From Stenotrophomonas lactitubi (GTDB lineage: Bacteria; Pseudomonadota; Gammaproteobacteria; Xanthomonadales; Xanthomonadaceae): a stretch of 64,000 nucleotides of DNA. The notes under the pieces were generated by a model that saw nothing but the letters and a program-made list of their open reading frames with translations, searched no databases and was not told where the DNA came from. The stretch lies in NCBI RefSeq assembly GCF_002803515.1, contig NZ_PHQX01000001.1:2604001-2668000 (forward strand). The letters are read 5' to 3'. Made by a program: the position numbers and the translations under genes. Below, one piece after another: positions 53,603 through 63,718 of this stretch (the first letter of the stretch is position 1; every line of letters starts with the position of its first letter).

Positions 53603-54511
53603 TCAGAGGTTGAAGCGGCGCTGCGGGGCCAGCAGACCGCTATCGTCGACCTGGCCCAGGCCCTGCGCCGCCGATCCGGGACCGAACACGGCCACCAGGC
53701 CGCGCGGCCAGGAAGGGTCGCGCTGGCGCTGGCCCACGCAGAAACGCTGGGTCTGCTCGGCGTCCAGGTCGACCCGGGGATACTCGGACAGACCGGCTGC
53801 AAGCGGTAGCAGCAGCGCGTCCATGGCGGTCTCGTCCTGCGCTTCCACCAGGGCCCTCAGCTGCTCCAGGGTGACCATCGCCGGTTCGTGGAACGGCTCC
53901 ACCCACAAGCGACGCAGGGCACTGATGTGCGCCCCGCAGCCCAGCGTTTCACCCAGGTCACGGGCCAGACTGCGGATATAGGTGCCCGAGCCGCAGGTGA
54001 CCCGCAGCCGCAGCCGCTCGGGCTGCTGCTCCAGTATCTCGATGGCATGGACCTTGACCTGGCGCTCGGGCGCCTCGATGGCGTCGCCTCGGCGGGCCTT
54101 CACATAAAGCGGTTCCCCGCCCTGCTTGAGCGCGGAATAGATCGGCGCACGCTGCAGGATGTCGCCCAGCAGCGGCGCGATCGCCGCCTGCAGGGTCTCG
54201 GGACTGATCGCAGGCACCGGCCGCTCGAGCAGCACCTGGCCCTCCGAGTCATCGGTATCGGTGGTCTGGCCCAGCACGATCTCGGCGTCGTAGGCCTTGG
54301 CCGAGCCCAGCAGCAGGCCGGCGATCTTGGTGGCCTCGCCGAAGCACAGCGGCAACAGGCCGGTGGCCAGCGGGTCAAGGCTGCCGGTGTGGCCGCCCTT
54401 TTCCGCACGGAACAGGCGACGAGCGACCTGCAGCGCGGCGTTGGAGCTCATGCCGGTCGGCTTGTCGAGCAGCAGGATGCCATCCAGGCGGCGGAACTGA
54501 ATTCGGGTCAT
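53603..54511 (-). CDS. truB: tRNA pseudouridine(55) synthase
   Basis: TruB makes pseudouridine at position 55 of the T loop of nearly all tRNAs. The 302-residue protein has the catalytic Asp in [15 protein letters not shown], plus [16 protein letters not shown] and the RNA-binding [20 protein letters not shown], and a C-terminal PUA-like domain. It follows rbfA in the conserved nusA-infB-rbfA-truB-rpsO-pnp order. Confidence 0.97.
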   Translation of the reverse strand: MTRIQFRRLDGILLLDKPTGMSSNAALQVARRLFRAEKGGHTGSLDPLATGLLPLCFGEATKIAGLLLGSAKAYDAEIVLGQTTDTDDSEGQVLLERPVPAISPETLQAAIAPLLGDILQRAPIYSALKQGGEPLYVKARRGDAIEAPERQVKVHAIEILEQQPERLRLRVTCGSGTYIRSLARDLGETLGCGAHISALRRLWVEPFHEPAMVTLEQLRALVEAQDETAMDALLLPLAAGLSEYPRVDLDAEQTQRFCVGQRQRDPSWPRGLVAVFGPGSAAQGLGQVDDSGLLAPQRRFNL

Positions 54512-54520
54512 GACAGGTAC

Positions 54521-54613
54521 GGGTAGCGCCGGGCCATGCCCAGCGAGCGCGCAGCGCGGTCTGCATCAGACATCGCGCAGCCGGAATGCAACAACGCCGG
54601 GCATGCCCGGCGT
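54521..54613. repeat. Two REP-like hairpins in the rbfA-truB gap
   Basis: GGTAGCGCCGGGCCATGCCC (near 54521-54545) is a GTAG-headed REP, and ACGCCGGGCATGCCCGGCGT (54594-54613) is a perfect 20-bp palindrome. They fill most of the 109-bp gap and may stabilise the upstream RNA. Confidence 0.7.
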
Positions 54614-54620
54614 CGCGCGG

Positions 54621-55004
54621 TTATTCTTCGTCGCCTTCGCGACGCTTTTCGGCGGCCACGGTATCGGGCAGGTCGCGCAGCAGGTTGTCGATGCGCTCGC
54701 CACGATCGACCGAGTCGTCGTAATGGAAATGCAGCTCCGGCACATGCCGCAGCTTCATCGCGCGCGCCAGCTCCATGCGCAGGCCCCAGGCCAGTTCCTT
54801 CAGGCCCTTCACTGCTTCCACCGAACGTTCCGGCATCAGTGCGGTGACGAACACCTTGGCGTGGGCCATGTCGCGGGTGATTTCCACGTCGGACACGCTC
54901 ACCGAGGGCAACCCGTGCTCGCGCACGGCGTTGTGCACCAGGGTGCCGAGTTCACGGCGCAGCTGGGCGGATACACGGTCGGTTCGGTGGAAAGTCTTGG
55001 GCAC
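54621..55004 (-). CDS. rbfA: 30S ribosome-binding factor A
   Basis: RbfA binds the 30S subunit late in 16S rRNA maturation. The 127-residue protein has the KH-like fold with RELGTLVHNAVREHGLPSVS, ITRDMAHAKVFVTAL and LRMELARAMKLRHVPELHFH. It starts at GTG 55004 (MPKTFHRTDRV), with AAGAG 8 bases upstream; the upstream in-frame sequence to 55049 is not conserved. It lies 100 bp after infB. Confidence 0.95.
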   Translation of the reverse strand: MPKTFHRTDRVSAQLRRELGTLVHNAVREHGLPSVSVSDVEITRDMAHAKVFVTALMPERSVEAVKGLKELAWGLRMELARAMKLRHVPELHFHYDDSVDRGERIDNLLRDLPDTVAAEKRREGDEE

Positions 55005-55103
55005 GCGGCAGGCTCTTGATTCGATTGTGGCCCGACCGAGGTCAGGCACTACAGTTTACGGGATGAAACGAGACCGGCCCGTGAGGGCCGGTCCGTTGCA
55101 GCA

Positions 55104-57746
55104 TTACAGGGTGCGCGGCACTTCGATACGCTCGAAGCACTCGATCTGGTCACCCGGCTTGACGTCGTTGTAGGCCTTCACCGCGATACCACACTCGGTA
55201 CCGTTGCGGACTTCCTCGACGTTTTCCTTGAAGCGGCGCAGCGATTCCAGTTCGCCTTCGAAGATCACCACGCTGTCGCGCAGGACGCGGATCGGCTTGT
55301 TGCGCTTGACCACACCCTCGATGACCATGCTGCCGGCGACGGCACCCAGCTTGGAGCTGCGGAAGACGTCGCGGACCTCGGCGATACCGATGATCTCTTC
55401 GCGGATCTCCACGCCCAGCAGACCGGAGGCCACCTGCTTCACCTGATCGATCACGTCATAGATGATCGAGAAGTAACGCAGGTCCACGCCGTTGGATTCG
55501 ATGATGCGACGGGCCGAAGCATCCGCACGCACGTTGAAGCCGATGACGGTGGCCTTCGAAGCGGCGGCCGAATTGGCGTCCGACTCGGTGATGCCGCCCA
55601 CGCCGGAGTGGATCACGTTGATGCGGATGTCGTCGTTGGACAGCGCCACCAGGGCCTGGCTCAACGCCTGCACCGAACCCTGCACGTCGGCCTTGATGAC
55701 CAGGTTGAGGACCTGCTGGCCCTCGCCCTTGCCCAGGGTCGCCATGATGTCTTCCATGCGGCTGCCAGCGGTGGCGACCAGGCGCGATTCACGGCGCTTG
55801 GTCTCACGCTGCTGGGCAACGTCCTTGGCCAGACGCTCGTCGTCGACGACGACGAAGTCGTCACCGGCTTCCGGCACGCCGGACAGGCCCAGGACCTGCA
55901 CCGGGATGGACGGGCCAGCGAACTCCGGCTGCTTGCCGGTTTCGTCGAACAGCGCACGCACGCGGCCGTACTGGATACCGCACACCAGGTAATCGCCCTT
56001 CTTCAGGCGGCCCTGCTGCACCAGCACCGTCGCGATCGGGCCACGGCCCTTGTCCAGCGACGATTCGATGACCACGCCGTTGGCACGACCCTCGTCGACC
56101 GCCTTCAGTTCCAGCAGCTCAGCCTGGACCGAAACAGCTTCCAGCAGATCGTCGATGCCCAGGCCGGTCTTGGCCGAGATCTCCACCATCTGGGTGTCGC
56201 CACCGAAGTCTTCGGCCACGACCTGCTCGGAGAGCAGCTCGTTCTTGACCCGCATCGGGTCGGCGCCGGACTTGTCGATCTTGTTGATCGCCACGATCAG
56301 CGGCACACCCGCCGAACGGGCGTGCTGGATCGCCTCCTTGGTCTGCGGCATGACGCCGTCATCGGCAGCCACGACCAGCACCACGATGTCGGTCAGCTTG
56401 GCACCGCGGGCACGCATCGAGGTGAACGCGGCGTGGCCCGGGGTATCCAGGAAGCTGATGACGCCCTTCGGCGTTTCAACGTGGTACGCACCGATGTGCT
56501 GGGTGATGCCGCCGGCTTCGCCGGTGGCGACCTTGGTGCGACGGATGTAATCCAGCAGCGAGGTCTTGCCGTGGTCGACGTGGCCCATGATGGTGACCAC
56601 CGGCGGACGCTGCACGGCCTCGCCCTTGTTCTCACCCGCCGATGCCAACAGCGCGTCTTCGGCGTCGTTGTCGCTGGCGCGGATCGCCTTGTGGCCCAGC
56701 TCTTCGGTGACCAGTGCCGCGGTGTCGTGGTCGATGGACTGGGTGATGGTGGCCATCACGCCCATCTTGAACAGCGCCTTCACCACCTCGCCGCCCTTCA
56801 GCGCGAGCTTCTGCGCCAGGTCGGCCACGGTGATGGTGTCGCCGATCGCCACTTCACGCACGACCGGTGCGGTCGGACGCTCGAAGGCATGCGGGCCGGA
56901 GTTGCCACCGCCGCGCGACATGTCGCGACGGCCGGACGTCGGACGGCTGCCCGGGCGACCACGGTTGTTGCTGTTGTTGCTGTTGCCACGGCGCGCACGA
57001 TCGGCAGCGGACAGGTGCATCTGACCGGCAAAGCGGTCACCCGGTCCACGCTCGTTGCGCGGCGCGTTGCGGTTGTTGCGGTCGTCGCTGCGCGGCGGCG
57101 CTGCACTACGCGGAGCAGCCGGGGCTGCGGCCGGAGCGCGCGGCGGGCGCGGCGCGGTTTCGTCGATCGGAGCACGCACCTTGGGCTTGCTGGCAGCCAG
57201 GGCCTCGGCAGCCTTGGCGGCAACCGCAGCTTCCTCGGCCGCCTTCTTCTCGGCCTCGGCACGCTCCTTGGCAGCGACCTCTTCCTCGCGTGCACGGACG
57301 ATGGCCTCGTCACGCAGGCGGTCCTTCTCGGCCAGGGCCTGCTGCTCGGCAAGGTTGCGTGCGCGCGACTCTTCCAGCTTGCGCAGGATGTCGGCACGCT
57401 CTTCGTCCGGGGTCATCGCACGCGCACCATCCTTGACGTAGGTGCGCTTCTGGCGCACTTCCACGTTCACGGTTGTCTTGCTGCGACCGGAACTGACCGT
57501 CACTTCCTGTTGCTTGCGACGGTTGAGGGTGATCTTCTTGGCAGATTGATCAGTCTCTTCCGGGGCCTGCTCGGGCTTGCCGTGCGAGCGACGAAGGAAG
57601 CCCAGGAGCTTCACTTTCTCGGAGCTGGTCACGACCTGGTCGGGACCGCTGAACTTCATGCCGGCACCAGCCAGCTGTTCCAGCAGTTTTTCGACCGGTG
57701 TATTGACCAGTTCAGCAAGCTTGCGGATGGTGGTTTGCTGCGACAT
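55104..57746 (-). CDS. infB: Translation initiation factor IF-2
   Basis: IF-2 is the GTPase that brings fMet-tRNA to the 30S subunit. The 880-residue protein has the N-terminal IF2_N domain ([20 protein letters not shown]), a long Ala/Lys/Glu/Arg-rich linker (about residues 90-250) with an Asn/Arg/Gly-rich part, a second N domain, the G domain ([14 protein letters not shown] near residue 386, NKIDK later), then domains for fMet binding. Confidence 0.97.
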   Translation of the reverse strand: MSQQTTIRKLAELVNTPVEKLLEQLAGAGMKFSGPDQVVTSSEKVKLLGFLRRSHGKPEQAPEETDQSAKKITLNRRKQQEVTVSSGRSKTTVNVEVRQKRTYVKDGARAMTPDEERADILRKLEESRARNLAEQQALAEKDRLRDEAIVRAREEEVAAKERAEAEKKAAEEAAVAAKAAEALAASKPKVRAPIDETAPRPPRAPAAAPAAPRSAAPPRSDDRNNRNAPRNERGPGDRFAGQMHLSAADRARRGNSNNSNNRGRPGSRPTSGRRDMSRGGGNSGPHAFERPTAPVVREVAIGDTITVADLAQKLALKGGEVVKALFKMGVMATITQSIDHDTAALVTEELGHKAIRASDNDAEDALLASAGENKGEAVQRPPVVTIMGHVDHGKTSLLDYIRRTKVATGEAGGITQHIGAYHVETPKGVISFLDTPGHAAFTSMRARGAKLTDIVVLVVAADDGVMPQTKEAIQHARSAGVPLIVAINKIDKSGADPMRVKNELLSEQVVAEDFGGDTQMVEISAKTGLGIDDLLEAVSVQAELLELKAVDEGRANGVVIESSLDKGRGPIATVLVQQGRLKKGDYLVCGIQYGRVRALFDETGKQPEFAGPSIPVQVLGLSGVPEAGDDFVVVDDERLAKDVAQQRETKRRESRLVATAGSRMEDIMATLGKGEGQQVLNLVIKADVQGSVQALSQALVALSNDDIRINVIHSGVGGITESDANSAAASKATVIGFNVRADASARRIIESNGVDLRYFSIIYDVIDQVKQVASGLLGVEIREEIIGIAEVRDVFRSSKLGAVAGSMVIEGVVKRNKPIRVLRDSVVIFEGELESLRRFKENVEEVRNGTECGIAVKAYNDVKPGDQIECFERIEVPRTL

Positions 57747-57838
57747 TCGGATCCTATGATCTTGTGGGCGCCCCCCCGCATCTGGAGGTGGCGCGGATTC
57801 TACGCCCTGATCGGCTCAGGGCCCTGTTCATTGCCGGC

Positions 57839-59350
57839 TCATTCGCCGCGTTCCAGTCGGGCGATTTCCTCGGCACGCGCGGCCAGGATCAGCGCCGCGG
57901 CGCGCTCCTGGTCCAGCCCTTCAATGCCGAAGTCCATGACCTCGTCGGCGGCCAGGTCGGACAAGTCCTCGCTGGTACGCACGCCGTGGCCGGCCAACGC
58001 GTATGCGGTGGCTTCGTCCATGCCCTTCAGGGACAGCAGGTCCTGTGCCGGCTGGCCGTCCTCCAGGCCTTCCTCGACTGCCAGGGCCTCATTGAGCAGC
58101 GCATCGCGGGCACGTGCGCGCAGCTCTTCGACGATGTCTTCGTCGAAACCTTCCACGGCCAGCAGTTCGCCGACCGGTACGTATGCAATTTCCTCGACCG
58201 TGCCGAAGCCTTCGCTGACCAGGATGCCAGCGATTTCCTCGTCCACTTCCAGCTTGTCCATGAACAGCTGGCGGGCCGAAGCCTGCTCGGCTTCCGACTT
58301 GGCGGTCACCTGGTCCTGGGTCATCACGTTGAGCTGCCAGCCGGTCAGGCGGCTGGCCAGGCGCACGTTCTGGCCGCCCTTGCCGATCGCCTGGGCCAGG
58401 CGGTCTTCAGCAACGGCCAGGTCCATCGAATGCTTGTCTTCATCGACGATGATCGACTGCACTTCGGCCGGCGCCATCGCATTGATGACGAAGTTGGCCG
58501 GGTTCTCGTTCCACAGGACGATGTCCACGCGCTCGCCATTGAGCTCGTTGGACACGGCCTGCACGCGCGAACCACGCATGCCGATGCAGGCGCCGATCGG
58601 ATCGGTGCGCTGGTCGTGGGCGAGCACGGCAATCTTGGCGCGGTCGCCCGGATCGCGGGCACAGGCCTTGATTTCCACCAGGCCCTGGCCGACTTCCGGC
58701 ACTTCCAGCTTGAACAGCTCGATCATGAATTCCGGTGCGGCGCGGCTGATGAACAGCTGCGGGCCACGCGGCTCCGAACGCACTTCGGCCAGGTAACCGC
58801 GGACGCGGTCGCCGGCACGCAGGACATCACGCGGAATGCCCTTGTCCTTCGGAATGAAACCTTCAGCGTTGCCGCCAAGGTCGACATAGATGTTGCCGCG
58901 CTCGGCGCGCTTGACCACACCGGTGATGAGCTCGCCCACACGGTCGGCCCATGCATCGACAACCTGCTGGCGCTCGGCTTCGCGCACGCGCTGCACGATC
59001 ACCTGCTTGGCGGCCTGGGCGGCGATGCGACCGAAGTCGGGGTTCTCGATCTGCTCTTCGATGTAATCGCCGACGTCCACGCCTTCGGCTTCGTCGATCG
59101 CGTCCATCAGGCGGATCTGGCGATCCGGCGATTCCATCACTACGTCATCGGCCACCACTTCCCAGCGGCGGTAGGTTTCGTAGTTGCCATCCTTGTGGTC
59201 GATGACCACGCGGGTCAGCACTTCCTCGTCGGGATAGCGCTTCTTCGCTGCCGAGGCCAGGGCGGCCTCGATGGCATCGAAGATTACTTCACGCGGCACG
59301 CCCTTCTCGTTGGCGACCGCGTCCACTACCAGCAACAGTTCCTTGCTCAT
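57839..59350 (-). CDS. nusA: Transcription termination/antitermination factor NusA
   Basis: NusA binds RNA polymerase and modulates pausing, termination and antitermination. The 503-residue protein has the N-terminal polymerase-binding domain (MSKELLLVVDAVANEKGVPR), the S1 domain (GVVKRAERGNIYVDLGGNAE), two KH domains (PIGACIGMRGSRVQAVSNEL, RLAQAIGKGGQNVRLASRLT) and two C-terminal acidic HhH repeats, the longer gammaproteobacterial form. The start at 59350 lies 4 bp after the rimP stop. Confidence 0.97.
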   Translation of the reverse strand: MSKELLLVVDAVANEKGVPREVIFDAIEAALASAAKKRYPDEEVLTRVVIDHKDGNYETYRRWEVVADDVVMESPDRQIRLMDAIDEAEGVDVGDYIEEQIENPDFGRIAAQAAKQVIVQRVREAERQQVVDAWADRVGELITGVVKRAERGNIYVDLGGNAEGFIPKDKGIPRDVLRAGDRVRGYLAEVRSEPRGPQLFISRAAPEFMIELFKLEVPEVGQGLVEIKACARDPGDRAKIAVLAHDQRTDPIGACIGMRGSRVQAVSNELNGERVDIVLWNENPANFVINAMAPAEVQSIIVDEDKHSMDLAVAEDRLAQAIGKGGQNVRLASRLTGWQLNVMTQDQVTAKSEAEQASARQLFMDKLEVDEEIAGILVSEGFGTVEEIAYVPVGELLAVEGFDEDIVEELRARARDALLNEALAVEEGLEDGQPAQDLLSLKGMDEATAYALAGHGVRTSEDLSDLAADEVMDFGIEGLDQERAAALILAARAEEIARLERGE

Positions 59351-59354
59351 TGGC

Positions 59355-60281
<927 letters not shown>

Positions 60282-60302
60282 GGATCGACGGAAGCCGCAA
60301 AG

Positions 60303-60334
60303 AAAAACGCCCTCGAAGCAGAGCTTCGAAGGCG
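60303..60334 (-). terminator. Terminator after initiator tRNA copy A
   Basis: On the minus strand CGCCTTCGAAGC pairs with GCTTCGAGGGCG (one T-G) around TCT and runs into TTTTT. It lies 11 bases after the tRNA 3' end and separates it from rimP. Confidence 0.85.
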
Positions 60335-60345
60335 CATTCTTTACT

Positions 60346-60422
60346 TGGTAGCGGGGGCAGGATTTGAACCTGCGACCTTCGGGTTATGAGCCCGACGAGC
60401 TGCCAGACTGCTCCACCCCGCA
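60346..60422 (-). tRNA. Initiator tRNA-fMet (CAT), copy A
   Basis: A 77-nt cloverleaf with encoded CCA. The three G-C pairs of the anticodon stem (GGG/CCC around CTCATAA) and the A11-U24 D-stem pair mark it as the initiator. Position 1 is U and position 72 is U, so the 1-72 pair is broken, as required for initiators, but as U-U rather than the C-A of E. coli. It has its own promoter (60434-60462) just upstream. Confidence 0.95.
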
Positions 60423-60433
60423 TCAGAAGCGGA

Positions 60434-60462
60434 ATTATGAGGGATAACTTCAAAACCTGCAA
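60434..60462 (-). promoter_or_regulatory. Promoter of initiator tRNA copy A
   Basis: On the minus strand TTGCAG (60462-60457), a 17-bp spacer and CATAAT (60439-60434) end 11 bases before the mature tRNA. Copy A can thus be expressed without copy B. Confidence 0.7.
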
Positions 60463-60506
60463 GCTTTTCCTCATTCATCGAATTGGTTGGAGCCGATTCG
60501 ATGTGT

Positions 60507-60583
60507 TGGTAGCGGGGGCAGGATTTGAACCTGCGACCTTCGGGTTATGAGCCCGACGAGCTGCCAGACTGCTCCACCCCGCA
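60507..60583 (-). tRNA. Initiator tRNA-fMet (CAT), copy B
   Basis: Sequence identical to copy A over 77 nt, with the same U1-U72 mismatch and encoded CCA. No terminator is visible in the 84-bp gap to copy A, so both may also form one transcript from the strong promoter at 60679-60707. Confidence 0.95.
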
Positions 60584-60678
60584 CCGGAAGTGCTTGAACT
60601 GCTGCCCCACTCTGGCGAGGGGGCGCTCCGCAACGATGTTCTGGCTGAACCGCTGCAGTGACAACTCAAGCTGCGTAT

Positions 60679-60707
60679 ATTACACGAATCGCGCAGCTTT
60701 GTGTCAA
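60679..60707 (-). promoter_or_regulatory. Strong promoter of initiator tRNA copy B
   Basis: On the minus strand a perfect TTGACA (60707-60702), a 17-bp spacer and TGTAAT (60684-60679). It lies directly after the nuoN stop codon (60711), and the predicted start is about 90 bases before the tRNA. Confidence 0.8.
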
Positions 60708-60710
60708 CTT

Positions 60711-62174
60711 TTATGCAAGATGCGCAAATGCCTGCTGGCACCAGACCATGATCGGGTTCCAGGCAAGGCCCAGCGCCAGCAATGCCAGTGCGTTCACGCC
60801 CAGCACCACGCCCAGCACGCGGTCCTTGCTGCGCGGCATGGCCTCGCCCACCGGCTCATCGAAGTACATGACCTTGATGACGCGCAGGTAGTAGAAGCAG
60901 CCGACCACGGCACACAGCACGCCCAGGATCGCCAGCCACAGCAGGCCACCGTTGACGGCTGCGCCCAGCACGGCCAGCTTGGTCCAGAAGCCGAGGAACG
61001 GCGGGATGCCCGCCAGCGACGCCATGATGCACAGCACCAGGCCGGCCATCCACGGGTTGCGGGCGTTCAGGCCCTTGAAGTCCTCGATGTTCTCCGCCTC
61101 GAAGCCGGCACGCGACAGCGCGATGATCGCGCCGAAGGCCGCGGTCGACATGATCGCGTAGGCCAGGGCGTAGAACAGCGCCGCCGCATAGCCCTGCGAA
61201 CCACCGCCGGCGATGCCCATCAGCAGGAAGCCGATGTGCGACACGGTGGAGAACGCCAGCATGCGCTTGAGGTTGCTCTGCGCGATGGCCATCAGGTTGC
61301 CGATCACCAGCGACAACGCGGCCAGGCCGGCAATCATCAGCTGCAGTTCGGTCGACAGCGGGCCCACGCCCATTTCCAGCAGGCGATAGGCCATGCCGAA
61401 GGCGGCCAGCTTCGGCGCCGAACTGATGAACAGCGCGATCGGTGCCGGAGCACCCTGGTACACGTCCGGCAGCCACATGTGGAACGGTGCGGCACCCAGC
61501 TTGAAGGCAACACCGGCAATCATGAATACCGCGCCGGTGATCAGCAGCACGCGCTCTTCCGAGTGCGGGATGGCGGCCTGGATGGCATCCAGGTGCAGGC
61601 TGCCGGTGGCGCCATAGATCAGCGACATGCCGTACAGCAGCAGGCCCGAAGCCAGCGAGCCGAGGACGATGTATTTCATCGCCGCTTCCGAGGCCAGCCC
61701 GCTTTCGCGGTTGCTGGCGACCAGCGCGTAGGAGCACAGGGCCAGCAGTTCCAGGCCCAGGTACACCATCAGCAGGCTGCCGGCGGAGACCAGGATCATC
61801 ATGCCGGCGGTACCGAACAGGATCAGCACCGGAATCTCACCCTGGAACAGCTTGCGCTCGCGCAGGTAGCCCCAGCCGTAGATCAGGGTCAGGCCGCTGA
61901 GCAGCACGATCCCGGTCTTCATCACGTCCGCGGCGGTATCGCGCACGAACATGCCATGGAAGACCTCCCCCTGCCCGCCCACGCCGGTGGCCAGCATGAA
62001 CAGCACCACGGCCAGTGCGGCGACCGAGAACAGGTGGGTGACGATCTTGTTCCGTTCGCTGACGAACAGGTCGAGGATCATCAGGGCGAAGGCACTGCCG
62101 ATCAGCACCAGCTCGGGAGCGAGCGGTGGCAGGTCAGCGGCGGTCAGTGGCAGCAGCGGCGAGGTGGTCATCAT
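60711..62174 (-). CDS. nuoN: NADH-quinone oxidoreductase subunit N
   Basis: NuoN is one of the three antiporter-like proton-pumping subunits of respiratory complex I. The 487-residue protein is almost all transmembrane helices; the proton-path Glu and Lys are in LLMVYLGLELLALCSYAL and AGVAFKLGAAPFHMWLPD. ATG 62174 and 62171 are both possible starts; AGGA lies 4 or 7 bases upstream. It is the last gene of the nuo operon and ends 4 bp before a tRNA promoter. Confidence 0.96.
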   Translation of the reverse strand: MMTTSPLLPLTAADLPPLAPELVLIGSAFALMILDLFVSERNKIVTHLFSVAALAVVLFMLATGVGGQGEVFHGMFVRDTAADVMKTGIVLLSGLTLIYGWGYLRERKLFQGEIPVLILFGTAGMMILVSAGSLLMVYLGLELLALCSYALVASNRESGLASEAAMKYIVLGSLASGLLLYGMSLIYGATGSLHLDAIQAAIPHSEERVLLITGAVFMIAGVAFKLGAAPFHMWLPDVYQGAPAPIALFISSAPKLAAFGMAYRLLEMGVGPLSTELQLMIAGLAALSLVIGNLMAIAQSNLKRMLAFSTVSHIGFLLMGIAGGGSQGYAAALFYALAYAIMSTAAFGAIIALSRAGFEAENIEDFKGLNARNPWMAGLVLCIMASLAGIPPFLGFWTKLAVLGAAVNGGLLWLAILGVLCAVVGCFYYLRVIKVMYFDEPVGEAMPRSKDRVLGVVLGVNALALLALGLAWNPIMVWCQQAFAHLA

Positions 62175-62186
62175 CAAATCCTGGAA

Positions 62187-63695
62187 TTACAGCAGCTTGC
62201 TGGATGCGATCTGCATCGCCAGCTTTGCGATCGAGGGCTCCATCAGGTCGGTCAGCGGCTTGGGGTAGATGCCCAGGGCCAGCACGCCAATGGCGAACAC
62301 GCCCAGCACCAGCCATTCGCGGCCGTTGATGTCCTTCAGTTCGGCGACGTGGCTGTTGGCCACCTCGCCGAAGAAGACGCGCTTGTACAGCCACAGGGTG
62401 TAGGCCGCGCCGATGATCAGGGTGGTGGCTGCGCCCAGGGCGATCCACGGGTTCCGCTGGAACGCCGCGAGGATGACCATGAACTCGCCGACGAAACCGC
62501 TGGTACCCGGCAGGCCCGCATTGGCCATGAAGAACAGCATGGCGAAGGTGGCGAACCAGGGCATCACGTTGACCACGCCGCCGTAATCGGCGATGCGGCG
62601 GCTGTGCATGCGGTCGTACAGCACGCCGACGCAGGAGAACATCGCGCCGGACACGAAGCCGTGCGAGATCATCTGCACCATGGCGCCCTGCAGGCCCAGG
62701 CGGGCCGCATCGACGTTGCCGGCTTCACGCACCAGCCACAGGGCAATGAAGGTGCCCAGGGTGACGAAGCCCATGTGCGCGATCGACGAATAGGCGATCA
62801 GCTTCTTCATGTCGTCCTGCACCAGGGCGACCAGGCCGACGTAGATCACCGCGATCAGCGACAGTGCGATGACCAGCCATGCCCACTCCTGCGACGCATC
62901 GGGGACGATCGGCAGGTTGAAGCGCAGGAAGCCGTAGCCACCGATCTTCAGTGCGATGGCGGCCAGGATCACCGAACCGGCGGTCGGCGCTTCCACGTGC
63001 GCGTCCGGCAGCCAGGTGTGCACCGGGAACATCGGCACCTTGACCGCGAACGCGATCAGGAAGGCGAAGAAGATCCAGGTCTGTTCCTTGCCCGACAGCT
63101 GCAGTGCATAGAGGTCGGCCAGCTGGAAGCTGCCACCCTTCATGTACAGGTAGATCAGCGCCACCAGCATCAGCACCGAGCCGAGGAAGGTGTACAGGAA
63201 GAACTTCAGCGCGGCGTAGATGCGGCGCGGGCCGCCCCAGACACCGATGATCAGGAACATCGGGATCAGCATCGCCTCGAAGAACACGTAGAACAGCATC
63301 GCGTCCGTGGCCGAGAAGATACCGACGGTGACACCTTCCAGGATCAGGAAGGCCGCCACGTACTGGTTCACGCGCTTGTCGATCGCGCTCCAGGCACCGA
63401 TCAGGGCGAGCACGCTGACCAGCGTGGTCAGCAGGATCAGCGCTACGGCGATGCCGTCCACGCCCAGGTTGTAGCCGATGTTGTAGGTCGGGATCCAGGC
63501 GTGGGTCTCGACGAACTGCAGCGCGTCGATGCCCGGGTTGTAGCCGCCCAGCAGCGAGAGACTCGCCACGAAGGTCAGCACCGCGACGCCCAGCGACGCC
63601 CAGCGGGCGGTCTGCGCATCACGGATCGCAAGGATCAGGGCACCGCCGAGGATCGGCAGCCAGATGAGGACACTGAGTAGAGGCCAGTTCGACAC
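62187..63695 (-). CDS. nuoM: NADH-quinone oxidoreductase subunit M
   Basis: NuoM is a proton-pumping membrane subunit of complex I. The 502-residue protein shows FYVFFEAMLIPMFLIIGVWG (key Glu), FAVKVPMFPVHTWLPDAHVE (key Lys) and LIAYSSIAHMGFVTLG. It starts at GTG 63695 and lies 12 bp upstream of nuoN, 23 bp downstream of nuoL. Confidence 0.97.
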   Translation of the reverse strand: MSNWPLLSVLIWLPILGGALILAIRDAQTARWASLGVAVLTFVASLSLLGGYNPGIDALQFVETHAWIPTYNIGYNLGVDGIAVALILLTTLVSVLALIGAWSAIDKRVNQYVAAFLILEGVTVGIFSATDAMLFYVFFEAMLIPMFLIIGVWGGPRRIYAALKFFLYTFLGSVLMLVALIYLYMKGGSFQLADLYALQLSGKEQTWIFFAFLIAFAVKVPMFPVHTWLPDAHVEAPTAGSVILAAIALKIGGYGFLRFNLPIVPDASQEWAWLVIALSLIAVIYVGLVALVQDDMKKLIAYSSIAHMGFVTLGTFIALWLVREAGNVDAARLGLQGAMVQMISHGFVSGAMFSCVGVLYDRMHSRRIADYGGVVNVMPWFATFAMLFFMANAGLPGTSGFVGEFMVILAAFQRNPWIALGAATTLIIGAAYTLWLYKRVFFGEVANSHVAELKDINGREWLVLGVFAIGVLALGIYPKPLTDLMEPSIAKLAMQIASSKLL

Positions 63696-63718
63696 GTCTT
63701 CTTATTCCGTACAGGTCA

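Noticed and set aside
55608-58796. A 1062-codon open frame antisense to infB and nusA
   Set aside because: Low-complexity composition (Gly, Asp, His, Arg runs) and exact overlap with well-supported housekeeping genes.
60525-63680. A 1051-codon open frame antisense to nuoN and nuoM
   Set aside because: It is rich in His, Gln and Asp and mirrors the GC-skewed codons of the nuo genes; it has no recognisable domain. High GC3 genes leave such frames open on the opposite strand.
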